A stretch of DNA of 26,109 nucleotides, taken from JAFAGO01 sp031987605 (lineage in GTDB: Bacteria; Bacteroidota; Bacteroidia; Flavobacteriales; Weeksellaceae). This document shows, piece after piece, positions 8,097 to 16,141 of the stretch (its first letter is position 1; each line of letters opens with the position of its first letter). The stretch covers positions 1 to 26,109 of the forward strand of contig DALZZF010000025.1 of NCBI GenBank assembly GCA_031987605.1. Direction: 5' to 3'. Under the pieces are notes generated by a model that had not been told where the DNA came from, made no database searches, and worked only from the letters and a program-made list of their open reading frames with translations. Position numbers and translations under genes: made by a program.

Positions 8097-8104
8097 TAGA
8101 TTTG
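8097..8104 (+). promoter_or_regulatory. -7 promoter element for the DtxR-family regulator
   Basis: TAGATTTG matches TAnnTTTG exactly and ends 22 bases before the proposed TTG start. This predicts a short leader of roughly 15 nt. Confidence 0.5.
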
Positions 8105-8126
8105 CAGCAATCATTATCTAACAATT

Positions 8127-8780
8127 TTGAAAATTACCCTTACAGAAGAAAATTATCTCAAAGCCATCTTCCATCTTACTTCGGAAGAAAATACCGTTAC
8201 AATTAATGAAATCAGCAAGTTTCTGAATGTCAAAATGCCAACGGTAAACAATATGATGAAAAAATTCGCCGAGAAACAATGGGTCATTTATGAGAGTTAC
8301 AAACCGCTGATAGTTACTGAAAAAGGGAGAAAAGAAGCCGCCCTGATTGTACGCAAACACCGTCTTATTGAAATGTTTCTCGTAGAAAAAATGAATTTCG
8401 GGTGGGAAAATGTTCATGAAATTGCAGAACAGCTGGAACACGTGCATTCACCAATATTTTTTGATAAAATTGATGAACTTCTGAAATACCCGACACTCGA
8501 TCCGCATGGCGAACCTATTCCGGATAAAGACGGAAATATTATTGCGCAGGATTTAAAAAAACTCAGCCAGTGTAATGAAAACGACAAGGTTATTTTTGCA
8601 TCCGTAACCACCTCTGATGATGATTTTCTAAGTTTTCTGAACGAAAAAAAATTAATGCTCGGCAATGAACTAGAAATTCTAAAAATTGAAAAATTCGATC
8701 GGTCAATGCTGATTAAGAATCAGAAAGAGAAAATCACCCTCAGTAATATGGTAACAGAAAAACTTTTGGTAAAACAATAA
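8127..8780 (+). CDS. DtxR/MntR-family metal-dependent transcriptional regulator
   Basis: The 217-residue protein has the three parts of the iron/manganese-responsive repressor family. The first is an N-terminal winged helix (about 1-65) with the recognition region KFLNVKMPTVNNMMKKF. The second is a metal-binding and dimerisation domain with RKHRLIEMFLVE and HEIAEQLEHVHSPIFFDKID, whose Glu and His residues form the metal sites. The third is a C-terminal SH3-like domain (about 150-217). It probably controls Fe or Mn uptake. The start is TTG at 8127; the first internal ATG would remove the recognition helix, so TTG is preferred. The gene ends 5 bases from the convergent peroxiredoxin. The palindrome at 8065-8090 is a plausible autoregulatory site. 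Metal preference cannot be decided from sequence. Confidence 0.9.
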   Translation: MKITLTEENYLKAIFHLTSEENTVTINEISKFLNVKMPTVNNMMKKFAEKQWVIYESYKPLIVTEKGRKEAALIVRKHRLIEMFLVEKMNFGWENVHEIAEQLEHVHSPIFFDKIDELLKYPTLDPHGEPIPDKDGNIIAQDLKKLSQCNENDKVIFASVTTSDDDFLSFLNEKKLMLGNELEILKIEKFDRSMLIKNQKEKITLSNMVTEKLLVKQ

Positions 8781-8785
8781 ATCGT

Positions 8786-9421
8786 CTACTTATTGGGCTG
8801 CGGCGTGTAGCGCAAATATGGTTTTACTTCTTTCACACCTTTCGGGAAAATCTTTTTCGCATCTTCGGTAGAGATTGTTGGCGGAACAATCACATCATCC
8901 CCATCGTTCCAGTTTACCGGAGTGGCTATTTTTTCACTATCCACCAGTTGCAGAGAATCCAGAACTCGCAAAATTTCGTTGAAATTTCTTCCTGTTGATG
9001 CAGGATAAGTTAGCGTAAGACGCACCTTTTTTTCCGGATCAAGGATTAAAACAGACCGAACAGTTGCTGTTGCAGATGCATTCGGATGAATAAAATCATA
9101 AAGTTCAGACACTTTTTTATCCTTATCTGCAATGATCGGAAATTCAACAGTGGTTTCCTGAGTTTCATTGATATCATTGATCCAGCCTTTATGGTCTTCT
9201 GCGCTGTCTACACTCAAGGCAATTACTTTGGTGTTTCTTTTATCGAATTCAGGTTTCAGTTTGGCGGTATATCCCAATTCGGTGGTACAAACCGGCGTAT
9301 AATCTGCCGGATGTGAAAAAAGAATTCCCCAGGAATCTCCCAAATAATCATAAAAATCTATTTCTCCGAGTGAAGTGGCAGCCTGAAAATTCGGTGCTAT
9401 ATCTCCTAATTTTATCGACAT
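8786..9421 (-). CDS. 1-Cys peroxiredoxin (Prx6 type)
   Basis: This 211-residue thiol peroxidase reduces hydrogen peroxide and alkyl hydroperoxides. The peroxidatic cysteine is C45 in the family signature HPADYTPVCTTELG, and it is the only cysteine in the protein, which makes it a 1-Cys enzyme needing an external thiol. The conserved arginine lies in TATVRSVLILDP. The C-terminal arm with TPVNWNDGDDVIVPP and PYLRYTPQP is typical of Prx6-type enzymes and absent from AhpC-type enzymes. The length is normal. It is tail-to-tail with the metal regulator, suggesting a shared metal/oxidative-stress theme but not cotranscription. A good -33/-7 promoter lies upstream on the minus strand. Confidence 0.95.
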   Translation of the reverse strand: MSIKLGDIAPNFQAATSLGEIDFYDYLGDSWGILFSHPADYTPVCTTELGYTAKLKPEFDKRNTKVIALSVDSAEDHKGWINDINETQETTVEFPIIADKDKKVSELYDFIHPNASATATVRSVLILDPEKKVRLTLTYPASTGRNFNEILRVLDSLQLVDSEKIATPVNWNDGDDVIVPPTISTEDAKKIFPKGVKEVKPYLRYTPQPNK

Positions 9422-9449
9422 AATTTTAATATTTTAAATTATTAGTCGA

Positions 9450-9480
9450 CAAATTTAGTAGACTTAATTGAATTATACAA
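9450..9480 (-). promoter_or_regulatory. Full Bacteroidetes promoter (-33 TTG, -7 TAAATTTG) for the peroxiredoxin gene
   Basis: On the minus strand, TTG (9478-9480) is separated by 20 bases from TAAATTTG (9450-9457), an exact TAnnTTTG. The -7 box lies 29 bases upstream of the start codon. This is one of the clearest promoters in the window. Confidence 0.7.
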
Positions 9481-9650
9481 CTATTTTTTAAAATTATATA
9501 AATCACAAAAAAAAGTACGATTTTTAAAAATTAGACAACTGACAAAATTATAAAAAAAGTTCATGAATAAAACAAAATAGAAACAAATGGCACACGTTTT
9601 GTAATGTAAAATTCATATTATTAAAGCAAAAAATTTAAACATTCTATACT

Positions 9651-10241
9651 ATGAAAAAATTATTATTAGGAGCATTTGTATTGGGAACAGGATTATTTTC
9701 CGTAGCAAACGCTCAGATTCAAGAAGGCAACTGGATGGTTGGTGGAAATCTAGTTGGAGCTGAGTTTGGACTTAACAAAGGAGGCGGATACAATTTTCAA
9801 ATTCAGCCAAAAGGAGCTTACTTTATTAAAGACAATGTAGCAGTTGGTGGCTATGTTGACTTAGGATTTTCCGGAGCAAAAGACGCTCCTACAACATTTA
9901 TTTACAATGTAGGAGCATTAGGAAGATACTACCTTAATCCCGGAGAAAAAGGTGTGGACAACTTACTAAAACATGGAAGATGGTTTCTTGAAGGTAATGT
10001 TGGTGTCGGCGGTTCTTCAATTTCCAAAGGTGGTGCTTCTTCCAATGGTCTTAATTTTGGATTTGGTCCTGGTTACACCTATTTCATTACTCCAAACATC
10101 GGACTTGAAGGTTTGCTAAAATATGATGCAAATGCAGGATTCGGCGATGTTGGTTATACACACAGAATCAATTTCGGACTTGGTTTCCAAATTTATTTGC
10201 CAACTTCCAAAGCAAAACAGATTATTAAAGGTGTAGAGTAA
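9651..10241 (+). CDS. Outer-membrane beta-barrel protein, secreted
   Basis: The 196-residue protein starts with a Sec signal peptide (KK, then a hydrophobic core, predicted cleavage after VANA before Q22). The rest is Gly-rich alternating strands such as WMVGGNLVGAEFGLNKGGGYNFQIQP and AVGGYVDLGFSGAKD, ending in a strand with INFGLGFQIYL, as in small eight-stranded outer-membrane barrels. No specific family such as OmpW could be assigned. The 229-base region before it, shared with the divergent peroxiredoxin, contains GTTTTG at about 9596 but no clean -7 element. A terminator follows, so it is probably monocistronic. Confidence 0.85.
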   Translation: MKKLLLGAFVLGTGLFSVANAQIQEGNWMVGGNLVGAEFGLNKGGGYNFQIQPKGAYFIKDNVAVGGYVDLGFSGAKDAPTTFIYNVGALGRYYLNPGEKGVDNLLKHGRWFLEGNVGVGGSSISKGGASSNGLNFGFGPGYTYFITPNIGLEGLLKYDANAGFGDVGYTHRINFGLGFQIYLPTSKAKQIIKGVE

Positions 10242-10262
10242 TAAATACTGCATTTGAAATAT

Positions 10263-10288
10263 AAACCGGCTTTGTCCGGTTTTTTTTA
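10263..10288 (+). terminator. Rho-independent terminator after the barrel protein gene
   Basis: The arms AAACCGG and CCGGTTT surround a 6-base loop and are followed by a run of Ts. The hairpin starts 22 bases after the stop codon. Confidence 0.85.
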
Positions 10289-10328
10289 TGTAAAAAAAGA
10301 TACGTTAAAACGATTTCCTTAAATCTAT

Positions 10329-10336
10329 TATTTTTG
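10329..10336 (+). promoter_or_regulatory. -7 promoter element for the MscS-type channel gene
   Basis: TATTTTTG matches TAnnTTTG exactly, 21 bases before the ATG and after a terminator. No clear -33 box was found. Confidence 0.5.
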
Positions 10337-10357
10337 CAAAATAAAAAAAACTAAAAT

Positions 10358-11242
10358 ATGCATATCCTGAATATCCAAAACCAAAGCAAACATTATTCTG
10401 ATCTTGTATTGAATACACTTCAGGAATGGTATGAAAAATTTGCAAAATTTACACCCAATCTGATTGTTGGTTTGCTGATTTTCTTATTTTTCCTGATTAC
10501 CAGTTCTTACCTCAGCAAATTAGCAGTAAAACTGTTTCATCGGTTTTTTCCAAATAAGCATGATACTATTGTTTCATTAGTAGGATTTTTCCGTTTCCTT
10601 ATTCTTCTTCTGGGAACTTTTATTTCGCTGGAAGTAATGGGACTCAGTGGATTTCTGTGGAAATTTATCGGAAGTTTAGGAGTTGCCGGAGTAATTGCCG
10701 GGGTTGCCTTAAAAGATCTGGTTTCCTCCATTTTTTCAGGAATGCTGGTAAGTATCGACAAATCTTTTAAAGTGGGCGATTACATCAATATTGCCAATTA
10801 TTCCGGAACGGTGACAGAAATTGGTTTCCTTACAACAAAACTGATAACTGATGATGGCAAAAAAGTATATATTCCCAATCAGGTGATTTTTTCGGCTCCG
10901 TTTTTCAATATTACCGCTTCTCCGCAACGCCGTGTAATTCTGGATTTTGAAATTCCTGTTGGGGAAGACATCAATAAAGCACAGCAAAACATTTTGGAAG
11001 AAGTAAAAAACCTGAAACAAATCGACAAAGCGGATGCTGCAAATGTGATTTTCACCAATGTTAAACAGGGATTTTTTACCGTTCAAGTTACCTTCTGGAT
11101 TCTGAAAGACTCCAATTTTGTACAGGTTCGAAGTGAAGCAATTAAAAATATTAATAAAGGGTTGGAAAATTCAGGGGTTCATCTGGTAACACCAACCAGC
11201 ATCAGCATTACAAGTGATTCTGAAAATTCCGAAGAACATTAA
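10358..11242 (+). CDS. Small-conductance mechanosensitive ion channel (MscS family)
   Basis: The 294-residue inner-membrane protein has three hydrophobic segments (about 33-56, 70-90 and 95-128). The third carries the pore-lining Gly/Ala-rich helix GVAGVIAGVALKDLVSSIFSGM, followed by the MscS beta-domain signature FKVGDYINIANYSGTVTEIGFLTTKL with a YIPNQVIFSAPFFN strand. The cytoplasmic alpha/beta cage follows to the C-terminus. MscS channels open on membrane tension and release solutes during hypo-osmotic shock. The length is close to E. coli MscS (286). It converges with sucC across a shared terminator. Confidence 0.93.
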   Translation: MHILNIQNQSKHYSDLVLNTLQEWYEKFAKFTPNLIVGLLIFLFFLITSSYLSKLAVKLFHRFFPNKHDTIVSLVGFFRFLILLLGTFISLEVMGLSGFLWKFIGSLGVAGVIAGVALKDLVSSIFSGMLVSIDKSFKVGDYINIANYSGTVTEIGFLTTKLITDDGKKVYIPNQVIFSAPFFNITASPQRRVILDFEIPVGEDINKAQQNILEEVKNLKQIDKADAANVIFTNVKQGFFTVQVTFWILKDSNFVQVRSEAIKNINKGLENSGVHLVTPTSISITSDSENSEEH

Positions 11243-11261
11243 TTCTCTGAATGCCTTAAAA

Positions 11262-11294
11262 AAATAAAGCCTCAAAAAATATGAGGCTTTATTT
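11262..11294. terminator. Bidirectional terminator between the MscS gene and sucC
   Basis: The perfect 13-bp arms AAATAAAGCCTCA (11262-11274) and TGAGGCTTTATTT (11282-11294) enclose a 7-base A-rich loop. A- and T-rich flanks allow use by both convergent genes. Confidence 0.85.
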
Positions 11295-11318
11295 ATATAT
11301 TCAGGATTGAAAAACGTT

Positions 11319-12512
11319 TTAGCTTTCCAATACTTCTTTTACTTTATTTGCCGCTTCTTCCAGTGTAATTGCAGAATGGATCGGAAGACCTGCATCATCA
11401 ATCAGTTTTTTGGCTTCAACCGCGTTGGTTCCCTGCAAACGAACAATCAAAGGAACAGGAAGGCTTCCCATTGCTTTATACGCATCCACAACACCTTGTG
11501 CTACTCTGTCGCAACGTACAATTCCACCGAAAATATTGATAAGGATTGCTTTTACATTCGGATCTCTCAAAATAATGTCGAAAGCAGTTTTTACTCTCTG
11601 CGCATCGGCAGTTCCCCCCACATCAAGGAAGTTTGCAGGATTTCCTCCGGAAAGTTTAATGATGTCCATGGTGGCCATTGCCAAACCGGCTCCGTTTACC
11701 ATACAAGCAACGTTTCCGTCCAGTTTTACGAAATTTAATCCCGCATTTCCAGCTTCTACATCCAAAGGATCTTCTTCTCTGGTATCGCGAAGTTCTGCAA
11801 GATCTTTATGGCGGAACAATGAATTATCATCCAAAGTTACTTTTGCGTCAACCGCGATAATTTTGTCATCGGAAGTTTTCAAAACCGGATTAATCTCGAA
11901 AAGTGAAGCATCAATTCCGATATATGCGTTGTAAAGACTGGTGATGAATTTTTTAAATTCCTTCAAAGCACTTCCGCTTAACCCAAGATTGAAAGCGATT
12001 TTATTCGCTTGAAAAGGAAGGAATCCCAATTCAGGATCAATGGTTTCTTTGTGAATTAAATGTGGCGTTACCTCTGCAACATGCTCAATATCCATACCTC
12101 CTTCAGTAGAATATACAATGGTATTTCTCCCTTGTGCTCTGTCCAATAAAATGGAAACATAGAATTCTTTCGGCTCCGAATCTCCCGGATAATACACATC
12201 TTCAGCAACCAGAACGGAATTCACCAATTTTCCTTCCGCAGAAGTTTGTGGTGTTACCAATCGCATTCCGATGATGTTTTGCGCATTTTCTTTCAGTTTA
12301 TCCATATTTGGGGAGAATTTTACACCTCCTCCTTTTCCACGTCCACCTGCGTGAACCTGAGCTTTAACTACCCAACCCTGAGTTCCGGTATCGGCAGTCA
12401 GTTTTTCAGCTGCAGCAACGGCTTCATCAACATCGTTTGCTAAAATCCCACGTTGTGTGGTTACTCCGTACTTGGACAAAATCTCTTTGGATTGATATTC
12501 GTGAAGATTCAT
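11319..12512 (-). CDS. sucC: Succinyl-CoA synthetase (ADP/GDP-forming) subunit beta
   Basis: The 397-residue TCA-cycle subunit pairs with SucD to convert succinyl-CoA to succinate with nucleotide triphosphate formation. It starts with the invariant MNLHEYQSKEIL. The ATP-grasp domain follows, with VKAQVHAGGRGKGGGV (about residues 49-64) and FEINPVLK. The C-terminal ligase domain carries VNGAGLAMATMDIIKLSGG and NIFGGIVRCDRVA. The length is slightly above E. coli SucC (388). sucD is not adjacent within the window, so the two subunit genes are probably unlinked here, as is common in Flavobacteria. A -7 element lies about 70 bases upstream. Confidence 0.97.
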   Translation of the reverse strand: MNLHEYQSKEILSKYGVTTQRGILANDVDEAVAAAEKLTADTGTQGWVVKAQVHAGGRGKGGGVKFSPNMDKLKENAQNIIGMRLVTPQTSAEGKLVNSVLVAEDVYYPGDSEPKEFYVSILLDRAQGRNTIVYSTEGGMDIEHVAEVTPHLIHKETIDPELGFLPFQANKIAFNLGLSGSALKEFKKFITSLYNAYIGIDASLFEINPVLKTSDDKIIAVDAKVTLDDNSLFRHKDLAELRDTREEDPLDVEAGNAGLNFVKLDGNVACMVNGAGLAMATMDIIKLSGGNPANFLDVGGTADAQRVKTAFDIILRDPNVKAILINIFGGIVRCDRVAQGVVDAYKAMGSLPVPLIVRLQGTNAVEAKKLIDDAGLPIHSAITLEEAANKVKEVLES

Positions 12513-12582
12513 ATATTTTTTTAATTTTTAATTAATACATTTCAAATAACCGGTGTTGAAATCCATAAAAATCCAACGTTTA

Positions 12583-12590
12583 CAAAGATA
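12583..12590 (-). promoter_or_regulatory. -7 promoter element for sucC
   Basis: On the minus strand, TATCTTTG is an exact TAnnTTTG, about 70 bases upstream of sucC. This implies a leader of roughly 60 nt. T-runs upstream make the -33 position ambiguous. Confidence 0.5.
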
Positions 12591-12662
12591 AGAAAAAGCA
12601 ACAAAAAACAGCCATGGAAAACCTGATAATTGTTCAGTGGAAATTAAACTCGAATTATTGGG

Positions 12663-12699
12663 AGCGTTGTCAGGGCTTTAAGCCCTGACAACGCTTTTT
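12663..12699. repeat. GC-rich perfect inverted repeat in the sucC/DUF423 gap
   Basis: The arms AGCGTTGTCAGGGCTT (12663-12678) and AAGCCCTGACAACGCT (12680-12695) are perfectly complementary with one unpaired centre base and are followed by TTTT on the plus strand. The only flanking genes are on the minus strand, so a plus-strand terminator has nothing nearby to stop. It may be a weakly oriented terminator for the DUF423 operon or a copy of a dispersed palindromic repeat. The rest of the 241-base gap shows only the sucC promoter element. Confidence 0.7.
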
Positions 12700-12753
12700 A
12701 TCTCAATATTCTCGTCTCAACTACCTGCAATGAAACAAAAAATCAACAATAGA

Positions 12754-13140
12754 TTATGGTTTTATTTTCACAAAATAAAAAATCAGCAGTGCCCAGGAAA
12801 TAATCATCAGCAATCCGCCAATCGGGGTAATCGGTCCTAAAAATTTCAGGTTTACGCCCCAATACTGCTGAAAACTCAGGAAATAAATACTGAACGAAAA
12901 GAAAAAAGTTCCCAAAATCATCAGCCATGAAATCCAGTTTTCGGATCTGGTTTCAAATTTTAAAATCCAGCCTGCAATCAGCAGAAAGAATGCTGCATAC
13001 ATTTGATAACGTACGCCGGTTTCAAAACTCTCTAATTTTTCCGGAGACAGAATTTTCTTAAAAGCATGTGCGCCGAACGCTCCTAAAATAATGGACAGCA
13101 TTCCGTAAAATGCCCCGATAATCAATGTTAATGTTTTCAT
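12754..13140 (-). CDS. DUF423 (YgdD-type) inner-membrane protein
   Basis: The 128-residue protein has four hydrophobic segments and the DUF423 start, a short TM helix then LGAFGAHAFKKILSPEKLESFETGVRYQMYAA. The C-terminal half has LGPITPIGGLLMIISWALL, also typical. The biochemical role of the family is not established. The ATG at 13140 gives the standard N-terminus, and the length matches the family. It is the last gene of a probable minus-strand set with HMG-CoA reductase and the 57-residue membrane protein, separated from the latter by 72 bases. Confidence 0.9.
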   Translation of the reverse strand: MKTLTLIIGAFYGMLSIILGAFGAHAFKKILSPEKLESFETGVRYQMYAAFFLLIAGWILKFETRSENWISWLMILGTFFFSFSIYFLSFQQYWGVNLKFLGPITPIGGLLMIISWALLIFYFVKIKP

Positions 13141-13212
13141 TTTTAATGAATTATTTTTTTCAAATTAAAAACTGATGTTTTCAGAATTTTGTTAAATTTT
13201 ACGGTTTCAAAT

Positions 13213-13386
13213 TTAATAATGTTCCAGCCAGTTGAAAAATCCCAAAACCACTATCCGGAAAATGAAACTCGCACCAAAGAAAATCAATAATGCACCCACA
13301 ATTTTTGCCGGTGGTTTCGATTCTTTATTCCGAAATCCTAAAAAATATCCGGCTGCAATCAGCACAATTCCAATGGTGATGTACAT
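13213..13386 (-). CDS. Small two-span membrane protein, 57 residues
   Basis: Reading the minus strand from ATG at 13386 gives a 57-residue protein. It has two hydrophobic segments (about 2-17, ITIGIVLIAAGYFLGF, and about 28-51) joined by a short basic loop NKESKPPAK, and ends NWLEHY. Its start overlaps the stop of the HMG-CoA reductase gene by one base (TAATG), the same coupling seen for gldF-gldG, which supports a real gene. It resembles short hydrophobic proteins often left unannotated because of length. No function can be assigned; membrane location is inferred. A plus-strand reading of this region is a shadow. Confidence 0.7.
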   Translation of the reverse strand: MYITIGIVLIAAGYFLGFRNKESKPPAKIVGALLIFFGASFIFRIVVLGFFNWLEHY

Positions 13387-14717
13387 TATTTTTGGTTTCT
13401 CAGTTTCTCCAGTTCCGCAATCACTTCATGATGGCTCACGGTTTTATCTTTAAAGTATGTTACAAAATGTTGTTTTTCTTCTTCCGTTGCACCAAACTGG
13501 TTCAGGATATTGAATAAATGCATCTTCATGTGCCCTTTCTGAATTCCGGTGGTCACTAAAGAACGCAATGCTCCGAAGTTTTGCGCCAACCCGGAAACCG
13601 CCAAAATACTCATCAGTTCCTGCGCAGAAGGCTTTCCTAAAAGTGCCAAAGAAAATTTCACCAAAGGATGAAGATTGGTTAATCCTCCCACAACACCAAC
13701 AGAAATCGGCAAATCAATCCAAAATCGGAAAATTCCGTTGTCGGTCGTACAATGCGTTAATGAAGAGTAACTTCCGTTTCGTGATGCATACGCATGCGCA
13801 CAGGCTTCGGTTGCACGAAAATCGTTTCCGGTGGCAATCACAACAGCATCTACACCGTTCATAATTCCTTTGTTGTGCGTGGTGGCGCGGAAAGGTTCAA
13901 TTTCGGCAATGGTTACTGCCTGTTTGAATTTTCGGGCAAACTCCTCGTTGGAAATTCCGCTGTCGTCTTTCAGATCGTCAATTTTGCAGGAAACCTCAGC
14001 ACGAACGATGCAGTCCGGCGTGTAATTGGACAAAATATTCATTACAATTTGCAACGAATCTTTTTCTTCCTGCGTAAAATCTTCGTCTTTTGAAATCTCC
14101 TCTCTCAATGTTTTTCCGAACTGTTCCAAAACGGAATTAATGAAATTGGCTCCCATCGAATCTTTGGTATCAAAACTCGCTTTCAGTTGAAAATAATTGG
14201 GCATTTCTGCAGTTTTATCTACCAACCGAATGTTCAAAATTCCACCACCCCGGTTTCTCATATTTTTGGTGATGTCTTCCGTGGCTTCAAACAATTTTTT
14301 CTTTAATTTGAAATTGAAAAAATGTTGCAGTTTATGCGGTTCAACATCAAAAATAAAATGGGTGTGTCCTAATTTTTTGGTATTGATGATGGTGGTTTTA
14401 AATCCGCCTTTATCCAGCCAGAATTTTGCCGCTTTTGAAGCTGCCGCCACTACCGAACTTTCTTCCACCGCCATTGGCAACGCCAATAATTTTCCGTCAA
14501 TTAAAAAATTCGGAGCAATTCCGTAAGGCATATAAAAATTGGAAATTGTGTTCTCCGAAAACTCATCGTGGAGCTTTTGCAAATCCGGATCGTTGTTCCA
14601 ATATTGTTCTAAAATTTGTTCGTAACTCCTGTCGTTACTGAGATATTCACTGATAAGCCAATCGATTTTTCTTTGTTTGGATAACTTTGAAAAACCCTCA
14701 ATCGGTTGATGATTCAT
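13386..14717 (-). CDS. Hydroxymethylglutaryl-CoA reductase, class II
   Basis: The 443-residue enzyme interconverts HMG-CoA and mevalonate. Catalytic residues of class II enzymes can be placed as the glutamate in AVEESSV (E85 or E86), K283 in THNKGIMNG, D299 in TGNDFRA and H396 in QKGHMKMH. The cofactor and substrate segments DSMGANFIN and GVVGGLTNLHPLVK are present. Class II enzymes are often annotated as degradative, but in Flavobacteria this enzyme most likely serves the mevalonate pathway for isoprenoids and carotenoids. NADH versus NADPH use cannot be settled by eye. The gene precedes, and is coupled by a one-base overlap to, a small membrane protein. On the minus strand, TATCTTTA, one mismatch from the -7 consensus, lies 19-26 bases upstream. 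Confidence 0.94.
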   Translation of the reverse strand: MNHQPIEGFSKLSKQRKIDWLISEYLSNDRSYEQILEQYWNNDPDLQKLHDEFSENTISNFYMPYGIAPNFLIDGKLLALPMAVEESSVVAAASKAAKFWLDKGGFKTTIINTKKLGHTHFIFDVEPHKLQHFFNFKLKKKLFEATEDITKNMRNRGGGILNIRLVDKTAEMPNYFQLKASFDTKDSMGANFINSVLEQFGKTLREEISKDEDFTQEEKDSLQIVMNILSNYTPDCIVRAEVSCKIDDLKDDSGISNEEFARKFKQAVTIAEIEPFRATTHNKGIMNGVDAVVIATGNDFRATEACAHAYASRNGSYSSLTHCTTDNGIFRFWIDLPISVGVVGGLTNLHPLVKFSLALLGKPSAQELMSILAVSGLAQNFGALRSLVTTGIQKGHMKMHLFNILNQFGATEEEKQHFVTYFKDKTVSHHEVIAELEKLRNQK

Positions 14718-14861
14718 AAAAAGAAATTTATGAGGTAAAGATAGGAAATTAAAAGATTTTTTTGTGGATAAGTTTTCTATGATAAAGAATAGGAAGTTTG
14801 GAATTCTGGAGTTATTTTTGATATTCCTAAAAAGTAGTTTTCACCAAAATCTTTATCGTTT

Positions 14862-16121
14862 ATGAATTTCGACCGCCTGAAAGAAAAACTCGAAATACTT
14901 GCTGATGCAGCCAAGTACGACGTTTCCTGCTCTTCCAGCGGTGGAAACCGTAAGAACAAAAATAAAGGGTTGGGCGATTCGTCCATAAGTGGAATTTGCC
15001 ACACTTATACTGAAGACGGGCGTTGTGTTTCATTGCTGAAAATCCTTCTCACCAATCATTGCATTTACGATTGTGCGTATTGCGTTTCCCGAAGTTCCAA
15101 TGATGTAAAACGCGCTGCTTTTACCGTGGAAGAAGTGGTGGATTTAACGATTAATTTTTACCGGAGAAACTATATTGAAGGACTTTTCCTGAGTTCCGGA
15201 ATCTTCAAAAATGCTGATACAACGATGGAACGTTTGGTTCGGGTTGCAAAACGACTGCGTCTTGAAGAAAATTTCAACGGATACATTCATTTAAAAACCA
15301 TTCCCGGCGCAAGTGATGAGCTGCTAAAAGAGGCTGCAATGTATGCTGACCGCCTTTCCATCAACCTTGAAATTCCTACGGAAAGCGGTTTGAAACTTCT
15401 GGCTCCTGAAAAAAACCGACAGGATATGCTGGTTCCCATGAAATATCTGCAAAACGGAATTTCGCAATACAAGGAGGAAAAGAAAATTTACCGGAAAGTT
15501 CCGAAGTTTGCTCCAGCCGGACAATCCACGCAAATGATTGTGGGTGCTACGAATGAAAACGATTTTCAGATTATTAAAGTAGCCGATTATTTTTACAAGA
15601 ATTACGGCATGAAACGCGTGTATTATTCCGGGTACGTTCCGGTTTTGGCGGATAATCGATTGCCTGCGCTTACCACGGAAGTTCCGGTTTTGCGGGAAAA
15701 CCGTTTATATCAATCCGATTGGCTGATGCGGTTTTATGGTTTTAAAGCCGATGAAATCCTCGATCCCAATATGCCGTTTCTTGATTTAGAAGTGGATCCG
15801 AAAATGGGCTGGGCACTGAGAAATCTCGATCAGTTTCCGGTGAATTTGCAAACGGCAGATTATCAGATGATTTTAAGAATTCCGGGAATTGGTGTAAAAA
15901 CAGCAAAGAAAATTGTGAGTGCCAGAAGATTTCAGACTTTAACTTTAGAACATTTGAAAAAACTGGGTGCTGCAACCAATCGCTCAAAATATTTTATTGA
16001 TTTTACAGCAGGAAATCCGCATTTAAAATTTCTGTCTCAACAGAATTTACGCAAATTAATTATTGGCGGATCACAATCGAAATTTCAACACCATTTTTCT
16101 CAGCAACTAACGCTGTTTTAA
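14862..16121 (+). CDS. Radical SAM protein, putative DNA modification/repair family (TIGR03916-like)
   Basis: The 419-residue protein has a radical SAM cluster motif C67-x3-C71-x2-C74 (CIYDCAYC) in an N-terminal half that also carries VSCSSSGGNRKN. A helix-hairpin-helix DNA-binding motif (about 336-351, ILRIPGIGVKTAKKI) lies near the C-terminus. This combination matches the family described as a putative DNA modification/repair radical SAM protein that is consistently paired with a TIGR03915/DUF4130 protein, sometimes fused to a uracil-DNA glycosylase-like domain. The reaction is not established. The partner lies downstream at 16822 but is separated by a toxin-antitoxin module. The last codons (TLF, stop) fall within a direct repeat that recurs after that module. 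The start is the ATG at 14862 giving MNFDRLKEKL. Confidence 0.9.
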   Translation: MNFDRLKEKLEILADAAKYDVSCSSSGGNRKNKNKGLGDSSISGICHTYTEDGRCVSLLKILLTNHCIYDCAYCVSRSSNDVKRAAFTVEEVVDLTINFYRRNYIEGLFLSSGIFKNADTTMERLVRVAKRLRLEENFNGYIHLKTIPGASDELLKEAAMYADRLSINLEIPTESGLKLLAPEKNRQDMLVPMKYLQNGISQYKEEKKIYRKVPKFAPAGQSTQMIVGATNENDFQIIKVADYFYKNYGMKRVYYSGYVPVLADNRLPALTTEVPVLRENRLYQSDWLMRFYGFKADEILDPNMPFLDLEVDPKMGWALRNLDQFPVNLQTADYQMILRIPGIGVKTAKKIVSARRFQTLTLEHLKKLGAATNRSKYFIDFTAGNPHLKFLSQQNLRKLIIGGSQSKFQHHFSQQLTLF

Positions 16122-16123
16122 AC
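16095..16123 (+). repeat. Left direct repeat flanking the parDE module
   Basis: This repeat covers the radical SAM 3' end. It has TTTTCTCA, a 7-base variable part and the exact 14-mer ACGCTGTTTTAAAC, and it includes the stop codon at 16119-16121. The same two blocks recur at 16731-16758. Confidence 0.85.
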
Positions 16124-16141
16124 TCTATTTAGAAATAAAAT

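Noticed and set aside
11307..11934. Plus-strand ORFs of 143 and 174 residues opposite sucC
   Set aside because: They are antisense shadows of the conserved sucC coding sequence with no family features.
12614..12688. 24-residue ORF (MENLIIVQWKL...) in the sucC/DUF423 gap
   Set aside because: It is very short, runs into the palindrome, and has no supporting signal.
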